Positions 35,010-43,799 are shown, numbered from the stretch's first letter. The stretch: 64,000 nucleotides of DNA from Tolypothrix sp. NIES-4075 (GCF_002218085.1 NZ_BDUC01000001.1:993955-1057954), one strand, 5' to 3'. Translations and numbers: made by a program. The notes: generated by a model not told the origin, from the letters alone.

Positions 35010-35687
35010 ATGATAGAGGATTATAGTAAACCATCCTGCCCCCCGACTTATTTATTGCCTTCTATTTTAATCAGTTTACTAGCTTTTCTTCCTATTGGAA
35101 TAGCTGCAATAATTTTTGCATCTCAGGTTGAAAGTAAATATAATCAAGGTGATTATGATGGTGCTGAATCTGCATCCAATACTGCCAAAATATTATGTAT
35201 CGTTGGTGCTGGTCTTTCAGTACCATTCTACTTATTGTTTATCGCGCTTTTTAGCTCAGTAATTTTTGACTCTTCTTTCCAAATGGCACACAAAGCTAAA
35301 GAGGCAGAAGCCAAAAACAATATTGGTGTTCTCAACAGGTCACAACAAGCTTATTATCTAGAAAAGGAGAAGTTTGCTAATACAATATCAGATTTAGCAA
35401 TAGGCTTTCGTCCTGAAAGCGAAAACTACAAGTATGAAATAAATGCAGATGCAACGAAAGTAATATCAACAGCTACAGCGAAAATAGGTCATGTCAAAAG
35501 TTACACAGGAGCAGTATTTACAATAAAAACAAAAGTGGCTGGTGTAGATCAAATGTCAACAGTTGCAAAGGCATGTGAAAGTGACCAGCCATCAAATATA
35601 CCACCTAAAATGCCTAAACTTGTTGGCAGAGAAATTTACTGTGCGACCGGTTCTTCTGAGCTTTATAAATATAAACCTGCACAATAA
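35010..35687 (+). CDS. CD225/dispanin-like membrane domain fused to a pilin-like globular domain
   Basis: 225 residues in two parts. Residues ~10-90 have two hydrophobic helices around a cytoplasmic loop, PPTYLLPSILISLLAFLPIGIAAIIFA and SQVESKYNQGDYDGAESASNTAK, the pattern of CD225/dispanin (IFITM-like) proteins. From ~100 the sequence AEAKNNIGVLNRSQQAYYLEKEKFANTISDL resembles the start of the globular part of cyanobacterial type IV pilin-like G/H proteins, followed by a beta-rich region with Cys at both ends. No prepilin peptidase site is visible, so it is not a normal pilin. Domain calls are from pattern and memory. Confidence 0.65.
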   Translation: MIEDYSKPSCPPTYLLPSILISLLAFLPIGIAAIIFASQVESKYNQGDYDGAESASNTAKILCIVGAGLSVPFYLLFIALFSSVIFDSSFQMAHKAKEAEAKNNIGVLNRSQQAYYLEKEKFANTISDLAIGFRPESENYKYEINADATKVISTATAKIGHVKSYTGAVFTIKTKVAGVDQMSTVAKACESDQPSNIPPKMPKLVGREIYCATGSSELYKYKPAQ

Positions 35688-35749
35688 GTTATGCGATCGC
35701 TTCCTCAAATCCAAATACGGTTTTTAATAGATGCGATCGCTACCTAGTT

Positions 35750-37000
35750 TTAGCGTTGTGCCAATTTGGGTGTACGTCCTTTCATTCCAATCATCAATTT
35801 GAGAGCGAATATTTTTAGTAAAGGTACTTTCTGCATAGTTAATAAACCGAAGCGACGAACTAAAACTATAGGTAAGAAGTTGTTAGAAAATACTCGATCT
35901 AACAAATCGGTGAAACCTAAAATTGTTAGGTTTTCTCGCTGACGCCAACTTTGATAGCGTTTGAGGATGCGAATGTCGCCGATATCTTTATTTGTTGCTT
36001 TCGCTTCTTGTAATATTTGCGCTAAAGCTGCTGCATCGCGAATGCCGAGATTTAAACCTTGTCCACCGACGGGATGGCAATTATGCGCCGCATCACCAAT
36101 TAATGCTAATCTGGGGAGAACATAGCGCGAACTTTGCATCAGTTGTACTTGAAAAACAAAGCGCGAACCTAATAATTCTAATTTACCCATCTGATTGCCA
36201 TAACGACGGCTTAATTCTTTTAAAAATTGCTCGTCATCTAAAGCACACAATGCTTTCGCTTCTTCGTGGGGAACAGTCCAGACAATTCTACAGCGGTTCC
36301 CCGGTAAAGGTAAAATCGCAAACGGACCGCTAGACCAAAATCTTTCGTAAGCGGTATCGTTATGCGGTTTTTCCGGCTTGACAAATGCGACAATACATGA
36401 TTGCCAATATTTCCAACCATGAGTTTTGATTTTTGCGGCTTCGCGAATAGGCGATCGCGCTCCATCAGCCGCAACTAATAATTTACTACGTATTGTCCGC
36501 AATTCTCCAGCAATTTTGATATCTATGGCGACTATATCTTGCTGGTATTGACTGTTTACCACTTCCGCCGGACAAAGGTAAGTTACATTTGGGCATTCTT
36601 TGACAAACTCTTGCAATGGCTGCAACAGTGCTTGGTGTTCTGCCACATAACCTAAATCTGAAGTTCCGATATCGGTTGTGGAAAATTCTACCACATTCGG
36701 ATAATCGGCATCAGAAAGGCGAACACGGCGATAAGTAGCGATTTGCGGCAATATTTTCTCCCAAATGCCAATTCCTTGGTAAATTAGCGCAGAAAGCATG
36801 TGAACCGCGTAAGCTTGTCCTTTCGCTACTGCTGCTGATTCCACTCTCGCTTCAATTAGCAGCACACTCAAGCCGGAATCTTTCAAGGCAGCGGCTAAGG
36901 TTAAACCAATTATACCGCCGCCAACAATCACTAAATCATATTCATATCCCTGGTTTTCTCTGGGTATTTGGGTCGGGGAAAGGGTTTGAGTCAGCGCCAT
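35750..37000 (-). CDS. UbiH/COQ6-type FAD-dependent hydroxylase
   Basis: 416 residues. FAD motif GGGIIGLTLAAAL near 27, the second motif LLVAADGARSPIRE near 173, and GDAAHNCHPVGGQGLNLGIRDA near 305, which binds the FAD ribityl. This order defines the UbiH/UbiF/COQ6 aromatic hydroxylases. In a cyanobacterium the likely role is ring hydroxylation of a quinone (plastoquinone) precursor; the substrate is inferred. Monocistronic. Confidence 0.88.
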   Translation of the reverse strand: MALTQTLSPTQIPRENQGYEYDLVIVGGGIIGLTLAAALKDSGLSVLLIEARVESAAVAKGQAYAVHMLSALIYQGIGIWEKILPQIATYRRVRLSDADYPNVVEFSTTDIGTSDLGYVAEHQALLQPLQEFVKECPNVTYLCPAEVVNSQYQQDIVAIDIKIAGELRTIRSKLLVAADGARSPIREAAKIKTHGWKYWQSCIVAFVKPEKPHNDTAYERFWSSGPFAILPLPGNRCRIVWTVPHEEAKALCALDDEQFLKELSRRYGNQMGKLELLGSRFVFQVQLMQSSRYVLPRLALIGDAAHNCHPVGGQGLNLGIRDAAALAQILQEAKATNKDIGDIRILKRYQSWRQRENLTILGFTDLLDRVFSNNFLPIVLVRRFGLLTMQKVPLLKIFALKLMIGMKGRTPKLAQR

Positions 37001-37135
37001 TGTTAAGAAAAATTAAAGAAACAATAAGATTATTCATCTTTCTTCATTTTGACAATAACAGCTAACGCGATCAAGTTGCGATCGCTAAAAATTACAGATA
37101 CAAATCCTTTGAATGTTAGCTTTAAAACAAAAAAG

Positions 37136-37164
37136 CCTCGCTGAAGGTTCTGACTTCAGCAAGG
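37136..37164 (-). terminator. Rho-independent terminator (minus strand)
   Basis: Stem CCTCGCTGAAG / CTTCAGCAAGG, with a run of A on the + strand before it (a T-run after it on the minus strand). Likely ends transcripts from the His-rich peptide genes. A similar hairpin is at 38081-38103. Confidence 0.75.
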
Positions 37165-37266
37165 TTAATTAGTCTAATGTGCTTTTGTGTAAATAAGAAA
37201 TAAATTTTTTACTCTGGGTTAGAGTAACTACAGCAATCCAATTTTAGTAGATAAAAACTCAACCAG

Positions 37267-37289
37267 TAAAACGTAAAATTTACGTTTTA
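37267..37289. repeat. 23-nt palindrome downstream of the first His-rich gene
   Basis: TAAAACGTAAA and TTTACGTTTTA around one central A. A matching copy (AAACGTAACATTTACGTTT) lies at 37611-37629 downstream of the second gene, so it belongs to the duplicated cassette. Confidence 0.7.
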
Positions 37290-37336
37290 TTTAGGATTAC
37301 TATGTTTGATTTAGATATTATTCACTTCCCAAAAAA

Positions 37337-37519
37337 CTATTTTTTAGTTTTGGTTACATTGGGACGATGGTGATGTTTGTGCATTTTAGTGCTATGAGGG
37401 GATTTAGTTGATTTTGCAGCCGCAACTTTTGGTGTTGCAGCTTGAACTGATGGTGCAGTCATTGCTACAGGTGCAGCGATCGCCAAAACTAGAAGTAAAC
37501 CTTTGGTGAAGTTATTCAT
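37337..37519 (-). CDS. Small secreted His/Lys-rich peptide, copy A
   Basis: 60 residues. Signal peptide MNNFTKGLLLVLAIAAPVAMTAPSVQA, then a mature ~33-residue region with KMHKHHHRP and several Lys. The sequence is almost identical to copy B in the signal peptide and diverges towards the C-terminus. The His cluster could bind metal ions, which is inference. Located in a tandem duplication that includes flanking DNA. Confidence 0.7.
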   Translation of the reverse strand: MNNFTKGLLLVLAIAAPVAMTAPSVQAATPKVAAAKSTKSPHSTKMHKHHHRPNVTKTKK

Positions 37520-37610
37520 TTCTGACTCCTTAAAAATTTTTACGCAGGGTTAGGGTAGGGATAGTAATCTAATTTGGTTAGATAAAAACTCAGTTAATAC
37601 TTAACGAGTT

Positions 37611-37629
37611 AAACGTAACATTTACGTTT
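37611..37629. repeat. Palindrome downstream of the second His-rich gene
   Basis: AAACGTAA/TTTACGTTT arms around CA; the counterpart of 37267-37289 in the neighbouring copy of the cassette. Confidence 0.7.
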
Positions 37630-37679
37630 TATTTAAGATTACTATGCTTGATTGAGATATTATTCGCTTTTGCAAAAAA

Positions 37680-37868
37680 CTATTTTTTAGCTTTGGCTGC
37701 ACTGTGACGGTGATGTTTGTGCATTTTAGTGGTGTGAGTATTTTTGTTCACTTTATTTGATTTTGCAGCCGCAACTTTTGGTGTTGCAGCTTGAACTGAT
37801 GGTGCAGTCATCGCTACAGGTGCAGCGATCACTAAAACTAAAAGTAAGCCTTTGGTAAAGTTATTCAT
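37680..37868 (-). CDS. Small secreted His/Lys-rich peptide, copy B
   Basis: 62 residues with the same signal peptide as copy A, one change in the hydrophobic core, and a mature part with TTKMHKHHRHSAAKAKK. An AAGGAGT-like site lies just before the ATG. Repeat spacing from copy A is about 343-349 nt. Both copies seem intact, so both may be expressed. Confidence 0.7.
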   Translation of the reverse strand: MNNFTKGLLLVLVIAAPVAMTAPSVQAATPKVAAAKSNKVNKNTHTTKMHKHHRHSAAKAKK

Positions 37869-38080
37869 TTGTAACTCCTTTTTTTTTGATTAGTGAACCA
37901 ACGATTTAACTATCTCAAAGTCATGTGTCGGTGTCTTGTTATTCATATGAACTTTATGTGGAGATTTTTTGGAAGTTAGTATCTACTGAAAAACGTAAAC
38001 CCACTATCTTATCAAGCATCTAACTATATTTATTTCCTAACTTTAATAATAATTAATAATTTTATAAATACACAAAAAAA

Positions 38081-38103
38081 CCTCGCTGTAACTGGCAGCG
38101 AGG
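38081..38103 (-). terminator. Rho-independent terminator (minus strand)
   Basis: 8-bp stem CCTCGCTG / CAGCGAGG preceded on the + strand by AAAAAAA, hence a T-run on the minus strand. Could terminate transcripts from yebC. Confidence 0.75.
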
Positions 38104-38190
38104 TTGATATTATATGGAGTGAATTCAAAGAACAAGAGCGAATTGTTTGCGAAGGCATTACGCAACGGGTGACATTAACTACTTCTTAAC

Positions 38191-38245
38191 TAGATGGGTA
38201 TAAATAAACCCTCCTTAAGGTAGTAACGGCTGAAGCCGTTAAAAT
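38191..38245. repeat. Dispersed repeat, copy 2
   Basis: Begins TAGATGGGTATAAATAAAC and ends in AACGGCTGAAGCCGTT; matches 34577-34631 with the hairpin stem kept. Confidence 0.85.
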
Positions 38246-38436
38246 TCTTTTTGTATATTGTCTCAACGTCAACAGCTTAACTATCGCAGAGTCATGTGTC
38301 AGAGTTTTGTTATTGATGTGAAGTTTTTATGTAAATTTTGCGCTTTTGCTTAAGCTATCAATTGAATCGCTTTGAGTGGCGATCGCATTGTTAAACAGAG
38401 AAATTGCACCAACTTTATACATACAGCCAGAATACA

Positions 38437-39192
38437 CTAAGTTATACTCGCAGTCATGAGTTGTTCATTCATGTCAAAGTTAGCGGTGACATTTTGGACA
38501 TCATCCAAGCCTTCTAAAGTATCAATTAATTTGAGAAGCGATCGCGCTTGATCTGGCTCGGTTACTTCTACACTATTACTGGGAATCCAGCGCAATTCTA
38601 CATCCGTTACTGAAAAGCCTTTTGCTTTGAGCGTTTGACTGAGGTTTTCTAAATTAGCAACTTCGGTAAACACCTCCGCTATCTCATCGGAGGTCTCATA
38701 AGACTCGGCATCAGCTTCGAGGGATGCTTCTAAAAGCTGTTCTTCATCAACTACATTTTGCACCACACACACGCCTTTTTGGGAAAACATCCAGCTGACG
38801 CAACCTGTTTCACCAAGATTTCCGCCATTTTTACTAAAAGCTGCGCGTAAGTCTGCGGCTGTACGGTTACGATTATCTGTGAGAGCTTCAATTAGGATTG
38901 CGACACCAGAAGGACCATAACCTTCGTAACGAATTTCTTCTAAACTGGTGTTATCTCCAAAGAAAGTACCTGCACCTTTGGCGATCGCTCGTTCTATGTT
39001 TTCATTAGGTATACCCGCAGCTTTCGCTTTGTCAATCGCTGTGCGAAGTTGAAAATTCAGGGCTGGATCTGGTACACCGGTTCTCGCAGCTACTATAATC
39101 GCTCGTGACACCTGAGTGAACGTTTTACCCCTTTTTGCGTCCACTACCGCTTTCTGACGTTTAATGTTTGCCCATTTACTATGTCCTGCCAT
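38437..39192 (-). CDS. YebC/PmpR family protein
   Basis: 251 residues, full length. The start MAGHSKWANIKRQKAVVDAKRGKTF is diagnostic. Later landmarks are AGIPNENIERAIAKGAG, YEGYGPSGVAILIE and FSKNGGNLGETGCVSWMF. Members are either DNA-binding regulators or translation factors that help ribosomes at poly-proline, like TACO1; which applies cannot be read here. Adjacent genes show no operon. Confidence 0.95.
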   Translation of the reverse strand: MAGHSKWANIKRQKAVVDAKRGKTFTQVSRAIIVAARTGVPDPALNFQLRTAIDKAKAAGIPNENIERAIAKGAGTFFGDNTSLEEIRYEGYGPSGVAILIEALTDNRNRTAADLRAAFSKNGGNLGETGCVSWMFSQKGVCVVQNVVDEEQLLEASLEADAESYETSDEIAEVFTEVANLENLSQTLKAKGFSVTDVELRWIPSNSVEVTEPDQARSLLKLIDTLEGLDDVQNVTANFDMNEQLMTASIT

Positions 39193-39221
39193 AATTTAAA
39201 CTTGTTAATACGCTCACAAGA

Positions 39222-40604
39222 ATGCATAAATATTATTTTGTCTCACGCAGAGGCGCAGAGGCGCAAAGAAGATTAAGAGAAGCCGATGAAAATCTATCTT
39301 TCCTAGTCTTTAGTCCCCGGTCCCTAATCTCTATTTTGCTAATTTTACTTTTCTTCTGTGTCCTCTGTTTAACCGGATGTCAGGCTACACCAGTTACCCC
39401 GGAGAAAGTCGTTCATGTGACGCTATGGCAAGGTGTAAATCCACCCCCAAATCGAGATGTGTTGCAAAAGCTGGTAGATAAGTTTAATCAAACTCACGCG
39501 GATATTCAAGTCGATTCGCTTTATGTAGGACAACCAGATCAACAAATGCCGAAGATTTTGGCTGCGGTGGTGGGAAATGCCGCACCGGATTTGTTGTGGT
39601 ATAGTCCGACAATTGCCGGTCAATTAGTTGAACTCGATGCGCTTTTACCTTTGGATGAAATGCTGGAAACTTCAGCGGTGAAGAAGGAAATTGACCCGGC
39701 TTTGTTTGAATCAATGGAACTCAACAGCAAGATTTGGTCTGTGCCCTTTGCTACTAATAATATTGGCGTTTTTTACCGTCCGAGTTTGTTTAAGGCGGCG
39801 GGGATTACAGAGTTACCCAGGACTTGGGAAGAGTTGCGGCAAGTTTCTCAGAAATTAACTGTTGATAAAAACGGTGATGGAAGAATAGACCAACATGGTA
39901 TATTTTTGCCTTTGGGTAAAGGTGAATTTACGGTATTTATTTGGTTGCCGTTTATGTGGAGTGGTGGGGGGGAATTGGTGGGTGGTGATTCCCAAAATGC
40001 GGCAGCGATTGATTTGACGGAGAATTTTGGGGCGATCGCAGGTTTGCAATTTTGGCGTGATTTAATTACTGACGGTTCGGCGATATTATCTAGTCCAGAA
40101 CGAGGTTATGAAACAGACGCTTTACTTGCTGGTAAAGTGGCGATGCAATTTACCGGATGCTGGACTTTAGGGCAATTTCAGGCGGCTAATATCGATTTTG
40201 GCGTTTTTCCCATTCCCGTCGGACAACGCCCTGCCACGGGCATTGGCGGTGAGAGTCTGTTTGTTTTTAAGACTACGCCAGAGCAAGAAAAAGCGGCGTT
40301 TAAATTTATCGAGTATGTTTTGAGTGAAGAGTTTCAAACAGAGTGGGCAATCGGAACTGGTTATTTACCCGTGAATTTGAAATCGCGTCAAAGTGCAAAA
40401 TATCAGGAATTTGTCAAAGAACAGCCAGTAGTGAAGGTATTTTTGGATCAAGCGAAATATGGGCGATCGCGTCCGATTTTTTCCGGTTACAATCGAGTTT
40501 CCGAAAATTTAGGTCGAGCGCTAGAATCTGTAATGTTGGGTAAAAGTTCACCCCAAGAAGCATTGAAAGCATCACAGCAGCGTTTAGATGTGATTTTTAA
40601 GTAA
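39222..40604 (+). CDS. Sugar-type ABC transporter substrate-binding lipoprotein
   Basis: 460 residues. A lipobox LCLTGC follows a hydrophobic stretch (LISILLILLFFCVL). The mature part has family-1 solute-binding features: HVTLWQGVNPPPNRDVLQKLVDKFNQTH, APDLLWYSP, WSVPFATNNIGVFYRPSLF and GYLPVN. It probably binds an oligosaccharide in the periplasm; no permease or ATPase is adjacent. The ~30 residues before the lipoprotein signal (RRGAEAQRR and on) are encoded by a GCAGAGGCGCAGAGGCGCAA repeat and look like an accidental extension. The gene converges on a Uma2 gene with no gap. Confidence 0.85.
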   Translation: MHKYYFVSRRGAEAQRRLREADENLSFLVFSPRSLISILLILLFFCVLCLTGCQATPVTPEKVVHVTLWQGVNPPPNRDVLQKLVDKFNQTHADIQVDSLYVGQPDQQMPKILAAVVGNAAPDLLWYSPTIAGQLVELDALLPLDEMLETSAVKKEIDPALFESMELNSKIWSVPFATNNIGVFYRPSLFKAAGITELPRTWEELRQVSQKLTVDKNGDGRIDQHGIFLPLGKGEFTVFIWLPFMWSGGGELVGGDSQNAAAIDLTENFGAIAGLQFWRDLITDGSAILSSPERGYETDALLAGKVAMQFTGCWTLGQFQAANIDFGVFPIPVGQRPATGIGGESLFVFKTTPEQEKAAFKFIEYVLSEEFQTEWAIGTGYLPVNLKSRQSAKYQEFVKEQPVVKVFLDQAKYGRSRPIFSGYNRVSENLGRALESVMLGKSSPQEALKASQQRLDVIFK

Positions 40605-41246
40605 TTATTTCTGAAATTCAGTTAATAACCAAGCACATACTAAACTTTGATTCATCTGACGAGTACGTCGCAAAGCATCATTTAGTAAAGAAATTTCCAA
40701 TCCAGGTAATACCAAAGATTGCCTAATCCGTCTACTACCACCATTTTCGATAGCAAAAGCAATAACTTGGACATTTTGCACATCAAGAATCCAGTATTCT
40801 GCTACTCCTAAATCCTCATATAACAGTCGTTTTTCACCTTTATCGTCAGCAAGGGAGGTGTTAGCAACTTCTATTACTAAAGTTGGCGCTGGATATATAT
40901 CTAAGCTTATAATTGAAGTCCCGTAAGGAATGACATCAGCGTTTTCACCAATGTAGTAAGATACATCAGGTTGAGCATCGTTAAAGCCTGTTTTTCGGAA
41001 GGTACAGTTAGTTAAACCTTTCACAAGAATGCCTTTGATACCGCAGAAAAGGTTCACAGCAAAGGAGATAATTGTATTGTCGCAAGCATGATCGTGACCT
41101 AGTGGCGCCATTTCAATCCTCATTTGTCCATTGTGGTAGTAGCCCTTGGCTTTTTCGTAAGCTGGATTCTCAATTGCTAGAATATATTCATCCCAAGTCG
41201 CTGTAACCCAAATATCAGTCGGTAATTTTGTCTGTAGTTCGCTCAT
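40605..41246 (-). CDS. Uma2 family (DUF820) putative endonuclease
   Basis: 213 residues from ATG 41246 (MSELQTKLPTDIWVTATWDEY); the frame is open 16 codons upstream. PD-(D/E)xK-fold landmarks are QPDVSYY (Asp), PTLVIEVANTS (Glu...) and ADDKGEKRLLYEDLGVAEYWILD. Uma2-like proteins are greatly expanded in cyanobacteria; their cellular role is not established. Stop codons of this gene and the binding-protein gene abut. Confidence 0.85.
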   Translation of the reverse strand: MSELQTKLPTDIWVTATWDEYILAIENPAYEKAKGYYHNGQMRIEMAPLGHDHACDNTIISFAVNLFCGIKGILVKGLTNCTFRKTGFNDAQPDVSYYIGENADVIPYGTSIISLDIYPAPTLVIEVANTSLADDKGEKRLLYEDLGVAEYWILDVQNVQVIAFAIENGGSRRIRQSLVLPGLEISLLNDALRRTRQMNQSLVCAWLLTEFQK

Positions 41247-41268
41247 AAGTAACCTCTGCTTTGATAAG

Positions 41269-41336
41269 TTCGTAGTGAGGACTTCAGTCCTCATCTTATA
41301 AACTTTATAAGATAAGGACTAAAGTTCTTACTACGA
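41269..41336. repeat. Dispersed inverted repeat (GAGGACTTCAGTCCTCA type), copy 1
   Basis: Ends TTCGTAGT and ACTACGAA are inverted. It contains the hairpin GAGGACTTCAGTCCTC and a second arm with AAGGACTAAAGTTCTT. Lies upstream of the Uma2 gene and downstream of a secreted protein gene. Related copy at 46847-46901. Confidence 0.8.
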
Positions 41337-41344
41337 ACATAATC

Positions 41345-41944
41345 TCACTTTTGCAATACGACATTAAAGGAATTTAAATACCCCGTAATGCTTTTTGCTA
41401 AATACTTTTGCTGTCTTTTAGTCGTTATCACCATTACTTGATACAAGCGTCCCTCAGCGAAATACATTCTATTTCTCGTGATTTTGCCACCAGAATTTAT
41501 ATACTCAATTTCTTTGCCTGGATGACCGTTAGAACTACGAATATCTCGCGCTCCAATTAAATTACTTTGCGTAGTTTTTAAAGCCATTTCCTGTGCATTA
41601 TTGAGGATTTCTTGAGGATTGGTCATTTGACCATAACTGTCAGGAAAGTCATTAAAAGCAACTACATAAGCTACTTCCTGCTTTGGGGGTTGTCCGAGAA
41701 AGACTTCTAAATTAATTTCTCCCATGAATGTTTTTTGAGTTTGGGTGACTCTTTTGGGCATTCCTGGCATTAAAACGGTAAATCGTCCATCTGGTGCGGT
41801 GAATAATTTCCATTGCGATGCCTGAGAATCAACTGTTTGCGCTTGAGAAACCGCAACTTTAGGTTGACGCGCTTCAACTAGCGTATATGTACTGCTGACA
41901 AAAGTTGCGGCAGCGATTAATGGCAAGAAAATTTTATTTGTCAT
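41345..41944 (-). CDS. Secreted protein of unknown function
   Basis: 199 residues with an N-terminal signal peptide (IFLPLIAAATFVSSTYTLVEA). The mature domain begins QWKLFTAPDGRFTVLMPGMPKR, continues with a Pro-poor alpha/beta pattern and ends in YLAKSITGYLNSFNVV. The layout (short beta strands around a long helix) recalls the PsbP/Mog1-like fold, but I do not assign it. Upstream neighbour is glucokinase, 45 nt away, on the same strand. Confidence 0.6.
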   Translation of the reverse strand: MTNKIFLPLIAAATFVSSTYTLVEARQPKVAVSQAQTVDSQASQWKLFTAPDGRFTVLMPGMPKRVTQTQKTFMGEINLEVFLGQPPKQEVAYVVAFNDFPDSYGQMTNPQEILNNAQEMALKTTQSNLIGARDIRSSNGHPGKEIEYINSGGKITRNRMYFAEGRLYQVMVITTKRQQKYLAKSITGYLNSFNVVLQK

Positions 41945-41989
41945 AGTTTTGGCTTTTGGAGATGCTAATACTACTTATGCTGCTAGCTG

Positions 41990-43015
41990 TTATAACCTAG
42001 CCGCGTGCAAAGCAGCACCGATTAGTCCCACATGTTGATTAAGAACAATATGCACCGGTATATCTTCGAGGAGGCTTCGCATTCTGCCTTTTTGGGTGAA
42101 AGTCAACAAAAATCTTTCTTGTTGAAGTAAGGGGAGAATTTTGGTAGCAATGCCACCAGCAACATATAAACCGCCGTATGGTAAGAGTTTCAGGGCAAGA
42201 TTACCAGCTTCTGCGCCGTAAGCTTCAACAAATATTTGCATAGTTTGTTCCGAAAGGCGATCGCTTCCTTGAAGTGCCGCATTACCAATCGCTGCCCCAG
42301 GATCGACACTTTTTTCTTGCTGTCCTGCCTCTTGTTCCCAAGTTCTGACAATTTCGGCAATTTCTGGTGATTCGCGGTGTATTTTGCGATCGCGCAAAAA
42401 TTGATAAATTGCTACAATGCCTTGACCAGAAACGACTCTTTCCACAGAAACGCGCTGGATATCGTGTTTAATCAGCAAGTGTTTCAAAAGTTGAAACTCT
42501 AACTCAGTACGAGGAGCAAAATCAGCATGTCCACCTTCTGAAGGAAAGACTTGGTATTTCTCTCCCTGCTTCATTAAAAATCCTTGTCCTAAACCAGTAC
42601 CGGCACCAATAATCGCAATCGGTGCTGTCGGTTGAAACTTGCCAACTTGCAAAGTGTGCAAGTCTTGTTTATTTAAACCCAGAATGCCATAACCAACCGC
42701 AGCAAAGTCATTGATGAGAGAAATATGAGCGATATCCAATTCTTGTTGTAAACGTTGAATATCCAAGAACCAAGCTAAATTAGTCAACTTTGCAGTATTC
42801 TTGACCACAGGACCTGCGATCGCAAAACAAGCCTTTTCTGGTGTCGATGTATTCGATGAAGCCAAAAACTGCCTTACCATCGGCACCAAATCAGGAAAAT
42901 CAGCACTGCGGTAACGTTCCTCAGAAATAGTCTGCAACTTTGATGAATCCGATGCTTCCACCAGTCGCAAAATCGTTTTTGTCCCACCGATATCCCCTGC
43001 TAATAATAATGTCAT
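41990..43015 (-). CDS. glk: Glucokinase
   Basis: 341 residues. N-terminal phosphate-1 motif LLAGDIGGTKTILRL, then INDFAAVGYGI (catalytic Asp), PIAIIGAGTGLGQGF and the adenosine motif GGLYVAGGIATKIL. It phosphorylates glucose with ATP, feeding glycogen and respiration pathways. Full length for the Glk family. Confidence 0.93.
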   Translation of the reverse strand: MTLLLAGDIGGTKTILRLVEASDSSKLQTISEERYRSADFPDLVPMVRQFLASSNTSTPEKACFAIAGPVVKNTAKLTNLAWFLDIQRLQQELDIAHISLINDFAAVGYGILGLNKQDLHTLQVGKFQPTAPIAIIGAGTGLGQGFLMKQGEKYQVFPSEGGHADFAPRTELEFQLLKHLLIKHDIQRVSVERVVSGQGIVAIYQFLRDRKIHRESPEIAEIVRTWEQEAGQQEKSVDPGAAIGNAALQGSDRLSEQTMQIFVEAYGAEAGNLALKLLPYGGLYVAGGIATKILPLLQQERFLLTFTQKGRMRSLLEDIPVHIVLNQHVGLIGAALHAARL

Positions 43016-43035
43016 AGCGATTTTAGATTTTAGAT

Positions 43036-43150
43036 TGATTGGTAATTGGTAATTGGTAATTGGTAATTGGTAATTGGAGAAAACTATTCCCCATTACCCA
43101 TTACCCATTACCCATTCTCCATTCTCCATTCCCCACTCCCCATTCCCCAA
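43036..43150. repeat. Heptanucleotide repeats, two opposed blocks
   Basis: TTGGTAA units repeated five times, then CCCATTA/CCCATTC units. Lies between glucokinase and the histidine phosphatase. Confidence 0.85.
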
Positions 43151-43151
43151 T

Positions 43152-43799
43152 TTAATTAAACCTGATTACTTCTTCTATCTCACTTAAATGGGAGGTATCT
43201 CCTTTTAGTTCTAATAACCAGTTTGGTTCTTCACGCACCACTTTTACCAACGAACACAGCGAAGCTTTCACCTCTGTTTCAGCAATTTCACCGACTAAAC
43301 CCATTGCCGCACCCAATACAGATGCGCCATGTGCCACAAGTAAGATATGCTCTGGAAAAAATTCTGTTGATAAGCATCTGGCAGTTTGTCCAGAACGCGA
43401 TCGCACTTGCTTGCGAGTTTCCGGATAGTTGGCAGCAATGCGCGGAGTGTAGCTAATATCAATTCTGGGGAATAATTCTGCTAGCAGTCGAGTTGGCAGT
43501 TTTACTGGTTCTTCTGTCATCCAAGCTGGATTCAGCCACTCGCTCAAACCCGTTTCTAATTTAATCGGCAAATCAAGAACTTCTGCAACTGCGTTTGCCG
43601 TTTGTACTGTTCGCAAAAAGGGAGAAGCGAAAATATGTTTAATTTTTTCGCGCTTCAGTCGTTTAGCTAGCTGCTGTGCCTGCACCATACCATCATCAGA
43701 CAACGGTGGATCGTAACGTCGTTCAGCGGTGAGAAACCAATCAGGGTTTACAAAGTCCAGACGGTTAGCGTGTCTTGCAATCCAGACAATTTGAGTCAT
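43152..43799 (-). CDS. Histidine phosphatase superfamily protein
   Basis: 215 residues. Phosphoglycerate-mutase-like fold with the catalytic ARHANR (RHA variant of the RHG motif), FASPFLRTVQTANAVA (Arg for phosphate) and VAHGASV (second His). The substrate cannot be deduced; a phosphatase rather than a mutase is likely. Confidence 0.88.
   Translation of the reverse strand: MTQIVWIARHANRLDFVNPDWFLTAERRYDPPLSDDGMVQAQQLAKRLKREKIKHIFASPFLRTVQTANAVAEVLDLPIKLETGLSEWLNPAWMTEEPVKLPTRLLAELFPRIDISYTPRIAANYPETRKQVRSRSGQTARCLSTEFFPEHILLVAHGASVLGAAMGLVGEIAETEVKASLCSLVKVVREEPNWLLELKGDTSHLSEIEEVIRFN

Larger units (their letters stand above)
37001..37336. other. Gap upstream of the hydroxylase, downstream of a His-rich peptide gene
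   Basis: 336 nt with a terminator-like hairpin at 37136-37164 and a 23-nt palindrome (37267-37289). The promoter of the hydroxylase gene must lie near 37010-37100. Confidence 0.45.
37869..38436. other. Gap with leader-like and terminator-like copies of the His-rich cassette
   Basis: 568 nt. The segment near 37895-37965 (upstream of copy B) resembles 38268-38345 (sharing TCATGTGTC and TTGTTATT). A terminator-like hairpin similar to the one after copy A lies at 38081-38103. This may be a third, gene-less cassette. Also contains the dispersed repeat at 38191-38245. Confidence 0.5.
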
